Shown here piece after piece: positions 45,945 to 54,661 of a stretch of DNA of 64,000 nucleotides. The position numbers and the translations under genes were made by a program. Origin of the DNA: Dictyobacter formicarum (GTDB taxonomy: Bacteria; Chloroflexota; Ktedonobacteria; Ktedonobacterales; Ktedonobacteraceae); contig NZ_BNJJ01000029.1 in NCBI RefSeq assembly GCF_016587435.1, positions 37,475 through 101,474 of the forward strand, given 5' to 3'. A model generated the notes under the pieces. It saw only the letters and a program-made list of their open reading frames with translations, ran no database searches and was not told the origin of the DNA. How positions within the stretch are numbered: the first letter of the stretch is position 1; each line of letters begins with the position of its first letter.

Positions 45945-46784
45945 ATGCAAACTTTAAGCAAATTTCTCTCCTATAAGATCAAAACCATTGCTATTGTTGA
46001 TAGTTCATCTTCTGGACCCGAAGTAACTCTACCCTACTGGGATGCAGAAATTGCCGGCTTTTCCACTGTCCATGTACCTCAGGAGTTGCAGACTATTCCC
46101 GAAATCGTGGCTTTTATCCAGGAGCACGCGCAGGCTGCTATCTGTTCGCATCGCCTGGGTTCATACCAGGCGCCACTGTTTTATGGAGCTGAACTAGCGG
46201 CCTCCCTTTATGATGCTGGCATCCCTACGTTGCTTGTGACCCAATATCTAGAAATCGATCAGCATTCATCCATCCGTCGCTGGCGTGATAAACTGCCGGT
46301 AGTCTTGCATTTACGTGAGTTCGATTTTTCGACGCTGCGCCATTATCTTGATTTATGTGTCAGTGAGTTGCAGGGCCATATTCCCGATTCGCGTATCCCC
46401 TACCGGGTGATGGTAGGCGTTGAGCATGTAGAGGGCGTGGCTGGAGACCAGTATGTTGATGTATCGATCGACTATTGGGATCGCTATCAGCGTATCCGTA
46501 TGCCGATCGAAGTCTTTCCAGCCGAATTGCGGGATCAAATTGAGCCGGGCACCTGGTTGTTTGCGATGGTAAATGTAGGAGCGCAGTTCGCGCACGAGCT
46601 CTATTTCCGCGACTTCACGCTGGCGCCCGAGCCGCAATTTGATGAAAGCCTGACCTATTGTGTCAATGTCCTGGACGACATCAATGAGAGCGAAAATCCT
46701 TTTTTATGGTTTGAGAAGCAGCAGGTCTATGCGCATCAACTGGAAATAGAGGTGTTTGGTGCCAGTAAAGATCTCTATAACTAG
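45945..46784 (+). CDS. Unknown protein with receiver-like N-terminal fold
   Basis: A 279-residue cytoplasmic protein that I cannot assign to a family. Residues 10-135 read like a response-regulator receiver (TIAIVDSSS, AAICSHRLG, GIPTLLVTQ), but the phosphoacceptor Asp position appears to be Cys-Ser-His, so it would not be phosphorylated in the normal way. The second half is beta-rich (VDVSIDYWDRYQRIRMP, LFAMVNVGAQ). No transmembrane segment or signal is seen. GGAGG lies 9 nt before ATG 45945. It diverges from the XPB-like helicase and is convergent with meaB. The receiver assignment is an inference from pattern, not a proven homology. Confidence 0.6.
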   Translation: MQTLSKFLSYKIKTIAIVDSSSSGPEVTLPYWDAEIAGFSTVHVPQELQTIPEIVAFIQEHAQAAICSHRLGSYQAPLFYGAELAASLYDAGIPTLLVTQYLEIDQHSSIRRWRDKLPVVLHLREFDFSTLRHYLDLCVSELQGHIPDSRIPYRVMVGVEHVEGVAGDQYVDVSIDYWDRYQRIRMPIEVFPAELRDQIEPGTWLFAMVNVGAQFAHELYFRDFTLAPEPQFDESLTYCVNVLDDINESENPFLWFEKQQVYAHQLEIEVFGASKDLYN

Positions 46785-46803
46785 CACCAATTTGCTTAGA
46801 CGA

Positions 46804-47763
46804 CTAGGGGGTGGGGTGTTGGAGGCCTATACGCTCCTGTAGAGCTGTTGCCACGCTATACGGGTCGCTCTCTCGCCTGGTAACGTCCTCGATCAGCTTG
46901 TTCCATTCCTCATTCCCTACCGCGGCCTGCAGGGTTTTAGCGACTGATTGCAAGATCAGGTTCTGGATCTCGCTATGAATCTGGCGCTGTGCCCGTTGGG
47001 TCAGCATGCCACTTTCCTTCAAGTAGTTCTGGTGTTTCTGAATGGCAGCTATCAGCTCGGGAATCCCTTGCTCTTTCAGTGCAGAGGTTTTGATCACAGG
47101 AATACGCCAGGCGGAATGACGGCGATTGGGATCCAGGCTCAAAAGCATGGTAAGCTCGGCCGCCGTCTGATCTGCTCCCGCTTTGTCGGCTTTGCTGACC
47201 ACAAAAATATCGGCGATTTCAAGAATACCGGCCTTAATGGCCTGAATGTCATCGCCCATACCCGGTGCCATTGTCACCAGGACTGTCTGGGCTGTACGCA
47301 TGATCTCGACTTCGGCCTGGCCGGTACCGACTGTCTCAATGATGATAGGATCGTAGCCGGCGGCATCCATTGCCCGTACCACGTCGCGGGTTGCCGTTGA
47401 CAGTCCACCCAGGTGTCCACGGCTGGCCATGCTGCGAATAAAGACGTTGGGATCGCCAGCCAGTTCCATCATACGAATGCGATCGCCCAGGATGGCGCCG
47501 CCGCTAAATGGACTGCTGGGATCGACTGCGATGATACCAACTTTACGTCCCTGTTGGCGCAGCTCGCGCACCATACGGGTGACCAGCGTGCTTTTACCAG
47601 CGCCCGGTGAGCCGGTAACACCAACGATATGGGCTTTCCCGCTGTGCTGGTGCAACTCCGCCAGGTAAGTATGGGCCTGGGGCAGCTCATTCTCAATCAA
47701 TGTGACCATGCGCGCCAGCGCCCGACGATCTCCTTGTAGCAGGCGTTCAACGATGTTTTTCAC
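46804..47763 (-). CDS. meaB: Methylmalonyl-CoA mutase-associated GTPase MeaB
   Basis: A 319-residue G3E-family P-loop GTPase (MeaB/ArgK) that gates cofactor loading into and protects B12-dependent acyl-CoA mutases. The signatures are GVTGSPGAGKSTLVTRM (G1), DPSSPFSGGAILGDRIRM, ETVGTGQAEVEI (G3 region) and VSKADKAGAD (G4). The start lies 8 bp after the mutase subunit gene, so the two are co-translated. Length is normal for the family. Confidence 0.95.
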   Translation of the reverse strand: MKNIVERLLQGDRRALARMVTLIENELPQAHTYLAELHQHSGKAHIVGVTGSPGAGKSTLVTRMVRELRQQGRKVGIIAVDPSSPFSGGAILGDRIRMMELAGDPNVFIRSMASRGHLGGLSTATRDVVRAMDAAGYDPIIIETVGTGQAEVEIMRTAQTVLVTMAPGMGDDIQAIKAGILEIADIFVVSKADKAGADQTAAELTMLLSLDPNRRHSAWRIPVIKTSALKEQGIPELIAAIQKHQNYLKESGMLTQRAQRQIHSEIQNLILQSVAKTLQAAVGNEEWNKLIEDVTRRESDPYSVATALQERIGLQHPTP

Positions 47764-47771
47764 GCCTACTC

Positions 47772-48203
47772 CTATACTTCTGTGGTCAGGCGTTCGGCCT
47801 GGATGTTTTCTCGCACAAAAGTAATAATTTCTTCTGTCGAGGTTCCTGGTCCGAAACAGCCTTTGATGCCCATATTTTTAATAGCAGGAATATCTTCATC
47901 AGGCAGAATACCACCAGCTGCGATCAATACATCATCAACATCATTCTGCTTGAGGAGCTCTATGATTTTGGGGAACAGGGCCATATGGGCGCCTGATAGG
48001 ATACTCAATAAGATCGCATCTACATCCTCTTGAATGGCGGTTTCCACGATCATTTCTGGCGTCTGGCGAATACCGGTATAAATAACTTCCATGCCTGCAT
48101 CCCGCAGAGCCCGGGCGATAATTTTCGCGCCCCGATCGTGCCCATCAAGTCCTGGTTTGGCCACCAGAACACGGATTAGGCGAGTTGCCTGATTCTCAAC
48201 CAT
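47772..48203 (-). CDS. B12-binding small subunit of acyl-CoA (methylmalonyl-CoA type) mutase
   Basis: A 143-residue stand-alone cobalamin-binding domain. The B12 motif DxHxxG is seen as DGHDRG, with the lower-ligand His22, followed by the family's [27 protein letters not shown] and [11 protein letters not shown] (quoted in short parts). Such separate subunits pair with a separately encoded large subunit, which is not in this window. ATG 48201-48203 is preceded by AAGGAG at 9 nt, both inside the end of the methyltransferase gene, and the two genes overlap by 8 bp. A longer frame from 48227 starts with TTG and is not needed. Confidence 0.93.
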   Translation of the reverse strand: MVENQATRLIRVLVAKPGLDGHDRGAKIIARALRDAGMEVIYTGIRQTPEMIVETAIQEDVDAILLSILSGAHMALFPKIIELLKQNDVDDVLIAAGGILPDEDIPAIKNMGIKGCFGPGTSTEEIITFVRENIQAERLTTEV

Positions 48204-49890
48204 ACAAACTGACTCCTTCGTCAACAACGTCGTGAGGCGGGTCGGGCACTCGCCTCTGCTGGAGAGCTATCTCGTAGAGCGCGCAAATCGCTCGCTCTTG
48301 TTCTTCATACAGCTCGTAGCTTTGTGCTTTCAATTCTACAACGGAGGATGATTTGCTGCAAGCATGCATTAAGAGTTTGGCCCTGTCGATGATTTGTTCT
48401 TTTTCCGTGTACGCCGCCTGAGCTGGTACGGGCAATTGCGCCAGGACGTGTTGCTCGATTTGGGGCTGCACCCATTTGTAGGCGGTGTGCAGGGCATAGA
48501 GGTAGTCTTGCAGGATGCGGGAATTGAGGAGCGCCATCAAGAAATAAAGCTCATCCTCAGCACTGAATAGCGCCTGTGTTTCTGGCTGGCTGGTTGGATT
48601 GGCGCTCAACTGCAGCATGTAGAGCGTCTGCAGGACCACATGTCCCTGGGTGTCGAGAGTGGCCTGCAGGCGTCCAGCGCTTTTAACCAGGAGGATTTTC
48701 GGTGCCAGATAGCGATCCAGCGGCTTCACGATCTGTTCGCGCGCGATCCAGCAGCTCGCTGTCGGTATTGCATATGGGTGTATATCTATACCACCACGCA
48801 GAACGGGATACCATTTAAGCTCATTGGGCTGGGGGGCGCTGCTTTTAAGGAGCGCGCTCTCCTTACCCAGTTCTTCGCCGCGCCTGATCAGGACATATTC
48901 GCCCAGGCAAGCCAGGGTACGCGGGGTCTGAGAATTACCCTGCATATGCAGCTGACGTTGTAGGCGTTCAATAATGGTGCCTTTGATGGTGCTGAGCAGA
49001 TAGCGCAGCTCTGCTCCTGGTTGCTGGCTTAACAGATCCTGCGATACGGTGGTGACCATCTGTAGTGGTAGACTGACCTTGTCTGCTGCCTGGGCCGGCA
49101 CTGCATCAATCCAGCGCTCCCTTCTCCAGTTGATCTGATGATGGGTATGCGGTGGGGTTTTCTGGGCGATAATCACGACCGCCCCGACATAGGCCGCGAA
49201 CACATCGGCCAGGTGCCAGATATGGTGGATCGTTGTTTCGGCCAGCAGGCGTTGCCGCTCCTGCGTTGCATTACTGCGAGCCAGCACCGGATCGGGCAAG
49301 ACCAGTCCGATCCAGCCACCAGGACGTACTACCTGCAAGGCCATGTTGAGAAAGAGAAGATAACTGTCGACCTGACCACGTAGGTGGGTCGAGCGATAGC
49401 CACTCAGATCGTTGTTCTTGGCTGCCAGATAGGGTGGATTGGCCAGGAAGAGATCGACGTGTTTACATTGTTGCCAGGGAAAAGCCAGGCCGTCAGCCTG
49501 GTGGATATGCAATCGGTGCAGCGCCTGGCTACGAGGATAGCAGCTATTAAAGGTTGCATGCATCTGGAGCTCGGCCAGCATACAGGCAATGGGATCGGGA
49601 TCGAAGCCCCAGATATTGTGATGGGTATATCTGGCTAAAGTGCGTGCAGAGAGACCGACCTGTTTCCCATAACTGAGCAACCGGCGGCTGGCGGCAGCTA
49701 AAAAATTACCACTCCCACAGGCCGGGTCCAGCACACGTATGCCTGAAAGATCTTTATCAGGCGTGTAGCCACATGCATCGAGTACCTGCTCTACCAGCAG
49801 AGGGGGTGTCGAAAAATGACCACGCAATTTGCGCTCTCGTTGTGGCAAGCTGGCTTCATACCAATGCAGAAGATCATGCTGTTGTGTCAT
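48196..49890 (-). CDS. N6-adenine DNA methyltransferase (Eco57I/TaqI type)
   Basis: A 564-residue SAM-dependent DNA methyltransferase. Motif I is [11 protein letters not shown] at about residue 50 and the catalytic motif IV is [12 protein letters not shown], which identifies adenine N6 methylation. The C-terminal half from about 330 resembles a TaqI-like target-recognition domain ([34 protein letters not shown]). No nuclease motif is seen at the N-terminus and no restriction gene adjoins it, so it looks like an orphan methyltransferase. The start ATG (49888-49890) lies inside the end of rnc with a 17-bp overlap and no ribosome site of its own, and its 3' end overlaps the mutase gene, an unusual place for such an enzyme. 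Confidence 0.85.
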   Translation of the reverse strand: MTQQHDLLHWYEASLPQRERKLRGHFSTPPLLVEQVLDACGYTPDKDLSGIRVLDPACGSGNFLAAASRRLLSYGKQVGLSARTLARYTHHNIWGFDPDPIACMLAELQMHATFNSCYPRSQALHRLHIHQADGLAFPWQQCKHVDLFLANPPYLAAKNNDLSGYRSTHLRGQVDSYLLFLNMALQVVRPGGWIGLVLPDPVLARSNATQERQRLLAETTIHHIWHLADVFAAYVGAVVIIAQKTPPHTHHQINWRRERWIDAVPAQAADKVSLPLQMVTTVSQDLLSQQPGAELRYLLSTIKGTIIERLQRQLHMQGNSQTPRTLACLGEYVLIRRGEELGKESALLKSSAPQPNELKWYPVLRGGIDIHPYAIPTASCWIAREQIVKPLDRYLAPKILLVKSAGRLQATLDTQGHVVLQTLYMLQLSANPTSQPETQALFSAEDELYFLMALLNSRILQDYLYALHTAYKWVQPQIEQHVLAQLPVPAQAAYTEKEQIIDRAKLLMHACSKSSSVVELKAQSYELYEEQERAICALYEIALQQRRVPDPPHDVVDEGVSLYG

Positions 49891-50614
49891 TGGCGGACGA
49901 GCGTTTATCTTTCTTTTGCAGCAGTTGCAGGGCTTCACGAGCGGCTAAACGTCCAGCCTCTTTAATGCTGGATGCTTTCCCCGTTCCTATAAGTTGCTCT
50001 TGCTCAAATACTCCAACCAGAAACACGCGGTCATTGTGGCGGCCACTTTGCTCAAGCACCCGGTAACGTGGTAAATGACCCGTGCGCTGCAGAATTACTT
50101 TTTGTAGGCGTCCTTTGGGATTTGTATCAATGGCATGGGAGCTTACTAACTCTATCATGGGGAAAATTGTGCGCGTCACAAACTCGCGCGCTCTCTCCGT
50201 GCCCTGATCGATATGAATCGCTCCCACAATGGCCTCCAGTACATCGGCGCAAAGAGAATCGCGGGAACGATCATTGAATGTGCGCAGGTTGGCAATATCG
50301 ACGCAGATAAATGGGAAGAGCCCCAACTGTTGACCTACACGCGCCAGTACACGGCGACTGACCACCTCTGATTTTACAGCCGTCATCTCTCCTTCAGAGG
50401 CATCGGGGTGGGTGCGATAGATGTACTCTACCACATGGGCGCTAATAATGGCGTCACCCAGAAATTCCAGCGTATCGTATGAATCGCGCACAGCTGTATC
50501 CGGGCAACACGAATGATGTGTAATCGCCCGGCGCAAAAGGGTACGATCATGGAACGTAACCTGGAGTAATAATTCCAGCGCGGTAAGATTGTCTACGATA
50601 TCTGCGTCGTTCAT
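49874..50614 (-). CDS. rnc: Ribonuclease III
   Basis: A 246-residue double-strand-specific endoribonuclease for rRNA and mRNA processing. The signature LEFLGDAIISAHV carries the catalytic acids, and a second acidic motif ADVLEAIVGAI completes the active site. A double-stranded RNA-binding domain covers about residues 165-235 (NPKGRLQKVILQ, GKASSIKEAGRLAAREAL). A TATAAT-like box (minus strand, 50627-50622) ends 7 nt before the ATG and no ribosome site is visible, so the message may be leaderless. It heads the overlapping operon with the methyltransferase, mutase subunit and meaB. Confidence 0.93.
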   Translation of the reverse strand: MNDADIVDNLTALELLLQVTFHDRTLLRRAITHHSCCPDTAVRDSYDTLEFLGDAIISAHVVEYIYRTHPDASEGEMTAVKSEVVSRRVLARVGQQLGLFPFICVDIANLRTFNDRSRDSLCADVLEAIVGAIHIDQGTERAREFVTRTIFPMIELVSSHAIDTNPKGRLQKVILQRTGHLPRYRVLEQSGRHNDRVFLVGVFEQEQLIGTGKASSIKEAGRLAAREALQLLQKKDKRSSANDTTA

Positions 50615-50687
50615 ATTTCTTATTATATCTCAGTTATAGGAAGAGCGTCGAGTATGATCGTTTCGGTTAATTCCTCCTCCCTTCTCC

Positions 50688-50835
50688 CGCCTCTGGAGGC
50701 CAGAAGCGGAGTGCAGGGACGGCAGCCCCTGACCTGGGGACCTGATTTAGCTGTGCTTCCCCTCCCTTCCGCCTTTTCCTCGCCTCTGGAGGCCAGAAGC
50801 GGGGTGCAGGGGCGGCAGCCCCTTGACTGGGGGAC
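50688..50835. repeat. Two copies of a 54-bp GC-rich repeat
   Basis: Copy 1 at 50688-50741 and copy 2 at 50781-50835 share CGCCTCTGGAGGCCAGAAGC and GGCAGCCCCT with few differences. Copy 2 runs on into GGGGGCTGTGCCCC, the site where the insertion sequence landed. It resembles a dispersed non-coding repeat. Confidence 0.75.
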
Positions 50836-50850
50836 TGGGGGCTGTGCCCC

Positions 50851-52366
50851 CATAGGTGCGAACGTAAGCACAATAGTACTTGAACAACGAAAAAAAGAGG
50901 CCAAACACGGTCTTTCTCTGGTATCGTTACAAAAACCAAAACGTGACGAAGGAGAAAAACCATGTCAAGCCGACCCCATCATACGCAAAAATGTCTGACA
51001 GAGCAATCCCTGGGCCAGATGGATGATGCCCAATGGCAAGAGATCATTGCCCTTTTACCGCCGGACGTCAATGAGCAAGCCTTCATCCATCACGCTTTTA
51101 CACGCGCCAATGGATTGCGGTGCCCAACCGATTTGCTGCGTGGCATTTTTGCCTATGTGTTTTGCCTGGGTTCTTTCCGTGAGGTCGGAACCTGGTCAGT
51201 GAGCACGGGACTCAGTACCAATGGAGCCCGTTCGTGGGCCAAACGGACACGTCAATCCTCCAGTTGGTTGCTTGCGATCGTGCAAACGCTGTTGGTGTCC
51301 ACTCAGCCAGAGGAGGTACTGGATCTGCCCAAGGACTTCACCGGACGAATCCGTCTGGTAGATGCCACCCATCTCCGCACCTGGAAACGCTCGGGAGAAA
51401 GTCGCCGTTTGCACTGCAGTTATGATCTGCTTGGCAAACGGTTAGACCAGGTTCTGTTGACGGATCACCATGTAGGCGAAGGGCTCAAACACTTCCATGG
51501 ACATCGTGGAGACATCTTTGTCGGTGACAGTGCCTATTGTCGTCGCCAAGCGATCCTCGATCAACTGGATGAAGGGGTCGATGTCGTGACCCGTTTGCAT
51601 TGGTCCACTATGCCGTTGCTTGAGGCCGACGGCCAGACGCCATTTGATCTCTCTGGCTGGCTGAGCCAATTGGAGCCAACCGGCAAGGGAGAAGCCAGCG
51701 TCGTGTTCCAGGTGCGGAAGCGTCAGCAGCCTATGCGCCTGCTGGCGGTTCATCTGAGCCCTGAGGCGGCCAAACGAGCGCACAGCAAGCGCAAGGCCAA
51801 GGCACGCAAGAATGGGAGCACCAACCAGGCATTGACGATCCAGATCGCTGATTGGTTGGTGGTGCTCACGTCTCTGCCCGCAGATCATTGGTCAGCAGAG
51901 CAGGTGCTGATGCTGTATCGCACGCGCTGGCAGATAGAACTGCTCTTCAAGCGCATCAAGCAACTGGTGCGTTTGCACCGATTGCGCAGTGAACACTTCC
52001 AAAGCAATCAAGCGGTCTTGGCTGCCATGATGGTAGGCTGGATCTTACTGGAACAGCAAGTCAGCCAAGTGCGTCGTGCATTGCCAAGCAAGCCGACAAA
52101 GCACGCAGCCGGACCAGTGAGTACCTGGGCGATATGTGCTCTGCTCGCTCAAAGCCTACGCACAATGATCGTGGGCACTTGGACGTGGTCGCAGATTCGA
52201 GCGTCACTGTCACAGTTGCACCCTGTGCTGATGTATCATCCACAAAACCGCGTACATCAGGAATCAGAGACGGTCACGCAACTGGCCCAGACGCTGTATC
52301 TCTCATCCTTATGAGGTCTCTTTCGTTGATTCAATTGTTCATGTACTGCTTACGTTCGCACCTATG
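50851..52366 (+). mobile_element. Complete IS4-type insertion sequence
   Basis: A 1516-bp element bounded by perfect 20-bp terminal inverted repeats CATAGGTGCGAACGTAAGCA (50851-50870 and 52347-52366), with similarity continuing inward with a small gap. It is flanked by a 12-bp direct repeat GGGCTGTGCCCC (50839-50850 and 52367-52378), the target duplication. It has one intact DDE transposase gene. Ends, gene and duplication are undamaged, so the insertion looks recent. Confidence 0.92.
50962..52314 (+). CDS. IS4 family transposase
   Basis: A 450-residue DDE transposase that cuts and joins the element ends. The first catalytic Asp is in LVDATH (about 134), the second in FVGDSAY (about 189), and the Glu is in the IS4 signature YRTRWQIELLFKRIKQ, the Y-R-E-K motif (Glu about 326). 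The basic stretch AKRAHSKRKAKARKNG lies in the beta-strand insertion. AAGGAG is 7 nt before the ATG. The frame is complete, so the element may be active. Confidence 0.94.
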   Translation: MSSRPHHTQKCLTEQSLGQMDDAQWQEIIALLPPDVNEQAFIHHAFTRANGLRCPTDLLRGIFAYVFCLGSFREVGTWSVSTGLSTNGARSWAKRTRQSSSWLLAIVQTLLVSTQPEEVLDLPKDFTGRIRLVDATHLRTWKRSGESRRLHCSYDLLGKRLDQVLLTDHHVGEGLKHFHGHRGDIFVGDSAYCRRQAILDQLDEGVDVVTRLHWSTMPLLEADGQTPFDLSGWLSQLEPTGKGEASVVFQVRKRQQPMRLLAVHLSPEAAKRAHSKRKAKARKNGSTNQALTIQIADWLVVLTSLPADHWSAEQVLMLYRTRWQIELLFKRIKQLVRLHRLRSEHFQSNQAVLAAMMVGWILLEQQVSQVRRALPSKPTKHAAGPVSTWAICALLAQSLRTMIVGTWTWSQIRASLSQLHPVLMYHPQNRVHQESETVTQLAQTLYLSSL

Positions 52367-52378
52367 GGGCTGTGCCCC

Positions 52379-52679
52379 CCACTCCACTCCTCACTCAAGG
52401 CCGCCGCAGGCGGCACTTGAGTGAACTTGTAAACCCTCATGAGCTTTCTCCAATTGATTGCGCTATAATACAGAGAGAATGCGCAACGCCAAAAAGTCGT
52501 TGCGACGAAATAACAATCACAGGTAATTGTTATTATGTATGCCCTCCTTTGTTACCGCATATAATAAAAACGAGGACGAAAGAGCATACAAAGCTTCACA
52601 AGAATGTGCATTCATCGATATATGTACGCAATGAACAGGATTTCTAGAGCTCGTTCCCGATAAGATAAAGGTATATTCT
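52379..52679. other. Leader region of the copper-protein operon
   Basis: A TATAAT at 52464-52469 suggests a start near 52476. Two hairpins follow: CGCAACG/CGTTGCG (52482-52504) and AATAACAAT/ATTGTTATT (52509-52534). No gene is seen. Confidence 0.45.
52391..52424. repeat. REP-like hairpin beside the insertion sequence
   Basis: TCACTCAAG-GCCGCC pairs with GGCGGC-A-CTTGAGTGA around a GCA loop: 15 pairs and one bulged base. It belongs to the sequence into which the element inserted. Without a T tract it is not a typical terminator. Confidence 0.6.
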
Positions 52680-54611
52680 ATGTTATATTTGCGCCGTTTC
52701 CGTACTATGGGACGCATGCTTGGGTTGGCTTTCCCCCTTGTAGTGCTCCTGCTCTTTTTCTCTGCCTTGCCTGCTGAGGCCCATGCCATCTTGCTGAGGT
52801 CAGATCCTGGAAAGGATGCTGTACTCTCTACTCCACCGACCCGGGTCAGTATGTGGTTCAGTGAAGACCTTAATCCCACCTCCAGTACTGCTGAGGTTGT
52901 TAATGCGACCAATACACGGGTCGATGCTAAAGACGCTCAAGTGACCGCCAATGATCCGCGCGAGATGATTGTTTCATTGCCGGCTAACTTGCCGCCTGGC
53001 GTCTACGTCGTAGTCTGGCGCACCCAATCGGCTGATGATGGGCATGTCTTGAGAGGCTCAGTGCGCTTTAGTGTGGCTGCGGCCGATGGAACGGTGCCCC
53101 AGGTAACGGGCAAAGTCGCGCCCGGCACGGGAATATTGGGTGGTACTTCTAATACTGCCAGCGGACAGTTAGATACGACCTCGTTTATCAGCTTTTTGAT
53201 GATCACGCTAGTAGATCTGTGTGTAGTGTTCTGGGTTGGTGCCCAGCTCTGGCATAACTTTGTGCTGCAGCTCAATGATACTGAGGATGTTGAGTTGCGT
53301 GCCGCCGATCAACGTGCCGCAGCACGTTTTGAGCATGGCTTCGCGCTTCCTGTTTTGCTCTTACTTCTGGTGGCGAATATAGGTGTGCTAATAGGGCAGG
53401 GGCTGGATATCTCAAATGGTGACTGGGGACAGGCATTAGCGCCAACAACGTTTCAGGATTTACTCTTCCATAGTCGCTTCGGGTCTTTCTGGATTTTGCG
53501 CCTGGGTGTGGTTGTGATTGCTCTGGTGCTAGCTGCCTTTACCAATGTGGTGCGCGAGCGTCCACGGGCCATGGATAGCATATTATCCTGGCTTAACCTG
53601 CTCCTCAGCCTGGCCTTGCTGACAGCTGTTACCCTTTCGGGACATGCGGCTGCCGTGAGCGGGAACCTGCAAACGTTCGCCATTCTGGGAGATTGGTTGC
53701 ATCTGCTGGCAGCCTCGCTCTGGGTGGGAGGCATGCTCTATCTCTCGTTGATCTACCTGCCTGGACTACGGCGTAGCGCGCTATCCGAGCGCGCATACGT
53801 TTTGCTATCAACTCTGGGGCGCTTCTCACCTCTAGCACTGGTGGGCGTAGTGATTATGGCTATCAGTGGTCCATTCAATGCGGTCGTGCATATGGATTCG
53901 TTTGCTCAGTTGCTCACCACCGCCTACGGACGTTCCCTGTCCATCAAGGTCTTGCTGGTAGTGGCGTTACTCGTCACCAGCGCGATCCATGTACTGGTAT
54001 ATCGGCCGCGCTTGAAGAAAGTTGCCGCCCAATATGATAGGGCAGTGGACCAGACGGAAGCAAGCGCAGACGACGAAGAGAAGCGTCCGCTGGCTTCGGC
54101 TCCAGAGGTAAAGCAGCTAGAAAGAGCCGTTGAGCGGCAGTCCCGACGCCTTACGAAGGTCCTGCACTGGGAACCTGTGCTGGGTGTGGCCGTACTAGTA
54201 TGTACAGGATTGATGAATGTGTTTGCAGGCAGCTTGTTGCCAGCCGTCAGCCAGCCGACGTCACAGCCGACCGCCACAGTGAAGCCGTATCACGGGACCT
54301 TTCCTACCAAAGATCATCAGTTTACTATCAATCTGACCGTTTCGCCCAATCGCTTTGGCACAAATGTCTTTACGGTTAGCGTGCTAGATAGCAAAGGAAA
54401 GCCTGATACCAACGTTGGTGTATCTGTCTATACCTCGATGCTGGATATGGATATGGGAACTGATTCCGTGAACTTACAACCTGATGGTAAAGGGCATTTT
54501 AGTGCCCAGGGAGATTTAAATATGGGGGGTCACTGGCAGCTACGTGTTGAGATACGCACGCCTGAGGATACCTTGCATAGTGGAACTGTCGACATCACTA
54601 CTCCGTTTTGA
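52680..54611 (+). CDS. CopC-CopD fusion with C-terminal YtkA-like domain
   Basis: A 643-residue membrane protein. After the signal peptide the mature N-terminus begins HAILLRSDPG, the copper-binding His position of CopC, and the domain closes with DGHVLRGSVRFSV. About eight transmembrane segments of the CopD type follow (residues 160-470), with a charged cytoplasmic loop near 440-480 and one more segment near 500. The last 110 residues are an outer beta domain like YtkA (VGVSVYTSMLDMDMG, MGGHWQLRVEI). It probably moves or binds copper at the membrane. It leads an operon with two beta-propeller genes, with gaps of 50 and 25 bp. Confidence 0.88.
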   Translation: MLYLRRFRTMGRMLGLAFPLVVLLLFFSALPAEAHAILLRSDPGKDAVLSTPPTRVSMWFSEDLNPTSSTAEVVNATNTRVDAKDAQVTANDPREMIVSLPANLPPGVYVVVWRTQSADDGHVLRGSVRFSVAAADGTVPQVTGKVAPGTGILGGTSNTASGQLDTTSFISFLMITLVDLCVVFWVGAQLWHNFVLQLNDTEDVELRAADQRAAARFEHGFALPVLLLLLVANIGVLIGQGLDISNGDWGQALAPTTFQDLLFHSRFGSFWILRLGVVVIALVLAAFTNVVRERPRAMDSILSWLNLLLSLALLTAVTLSGHAAAVSGNLQTFAILGDWLHLLAASLWVGGMLYLSLIYLPGLRRSALSERAYVLLSTLGRFSPLALVGVVIMAISGPFNAVVHMDSFAQLLTTAYGRSLSIKVLLVVALLVTSAIHVLVYRPRLKKVAAQYDRAVDQTEASADDEEKRPLASAPEVKQLERAVERQSRRLTKVLHWEPVLGVAVLVCTGLMNVFAGSLLPAVSQPTSQPTATVKPYHGTFPTKDHQFTINLTVSPNRFGTNVFTVSVLDSKGKPDTNVGVSVYTSMLDMDMGTDSVNLQPDGKGHFSAQGDLNMGGHWQLRVEIRTPEDTLHSGTVDITTPF

Positions 54612-54661
54612 ACTGGAGTAGCGATACGAAGTAGCGATACTTTGATATTGAGGATGTAGGG

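Noticed and set aside
48196..49890. Reading the methyltransferase as a complete restriction-modification system
   Set aside because: No nuclease motif lies in the protein and no endonuclease gene adjoins it; the neighbours are rnc and metabolic genes.
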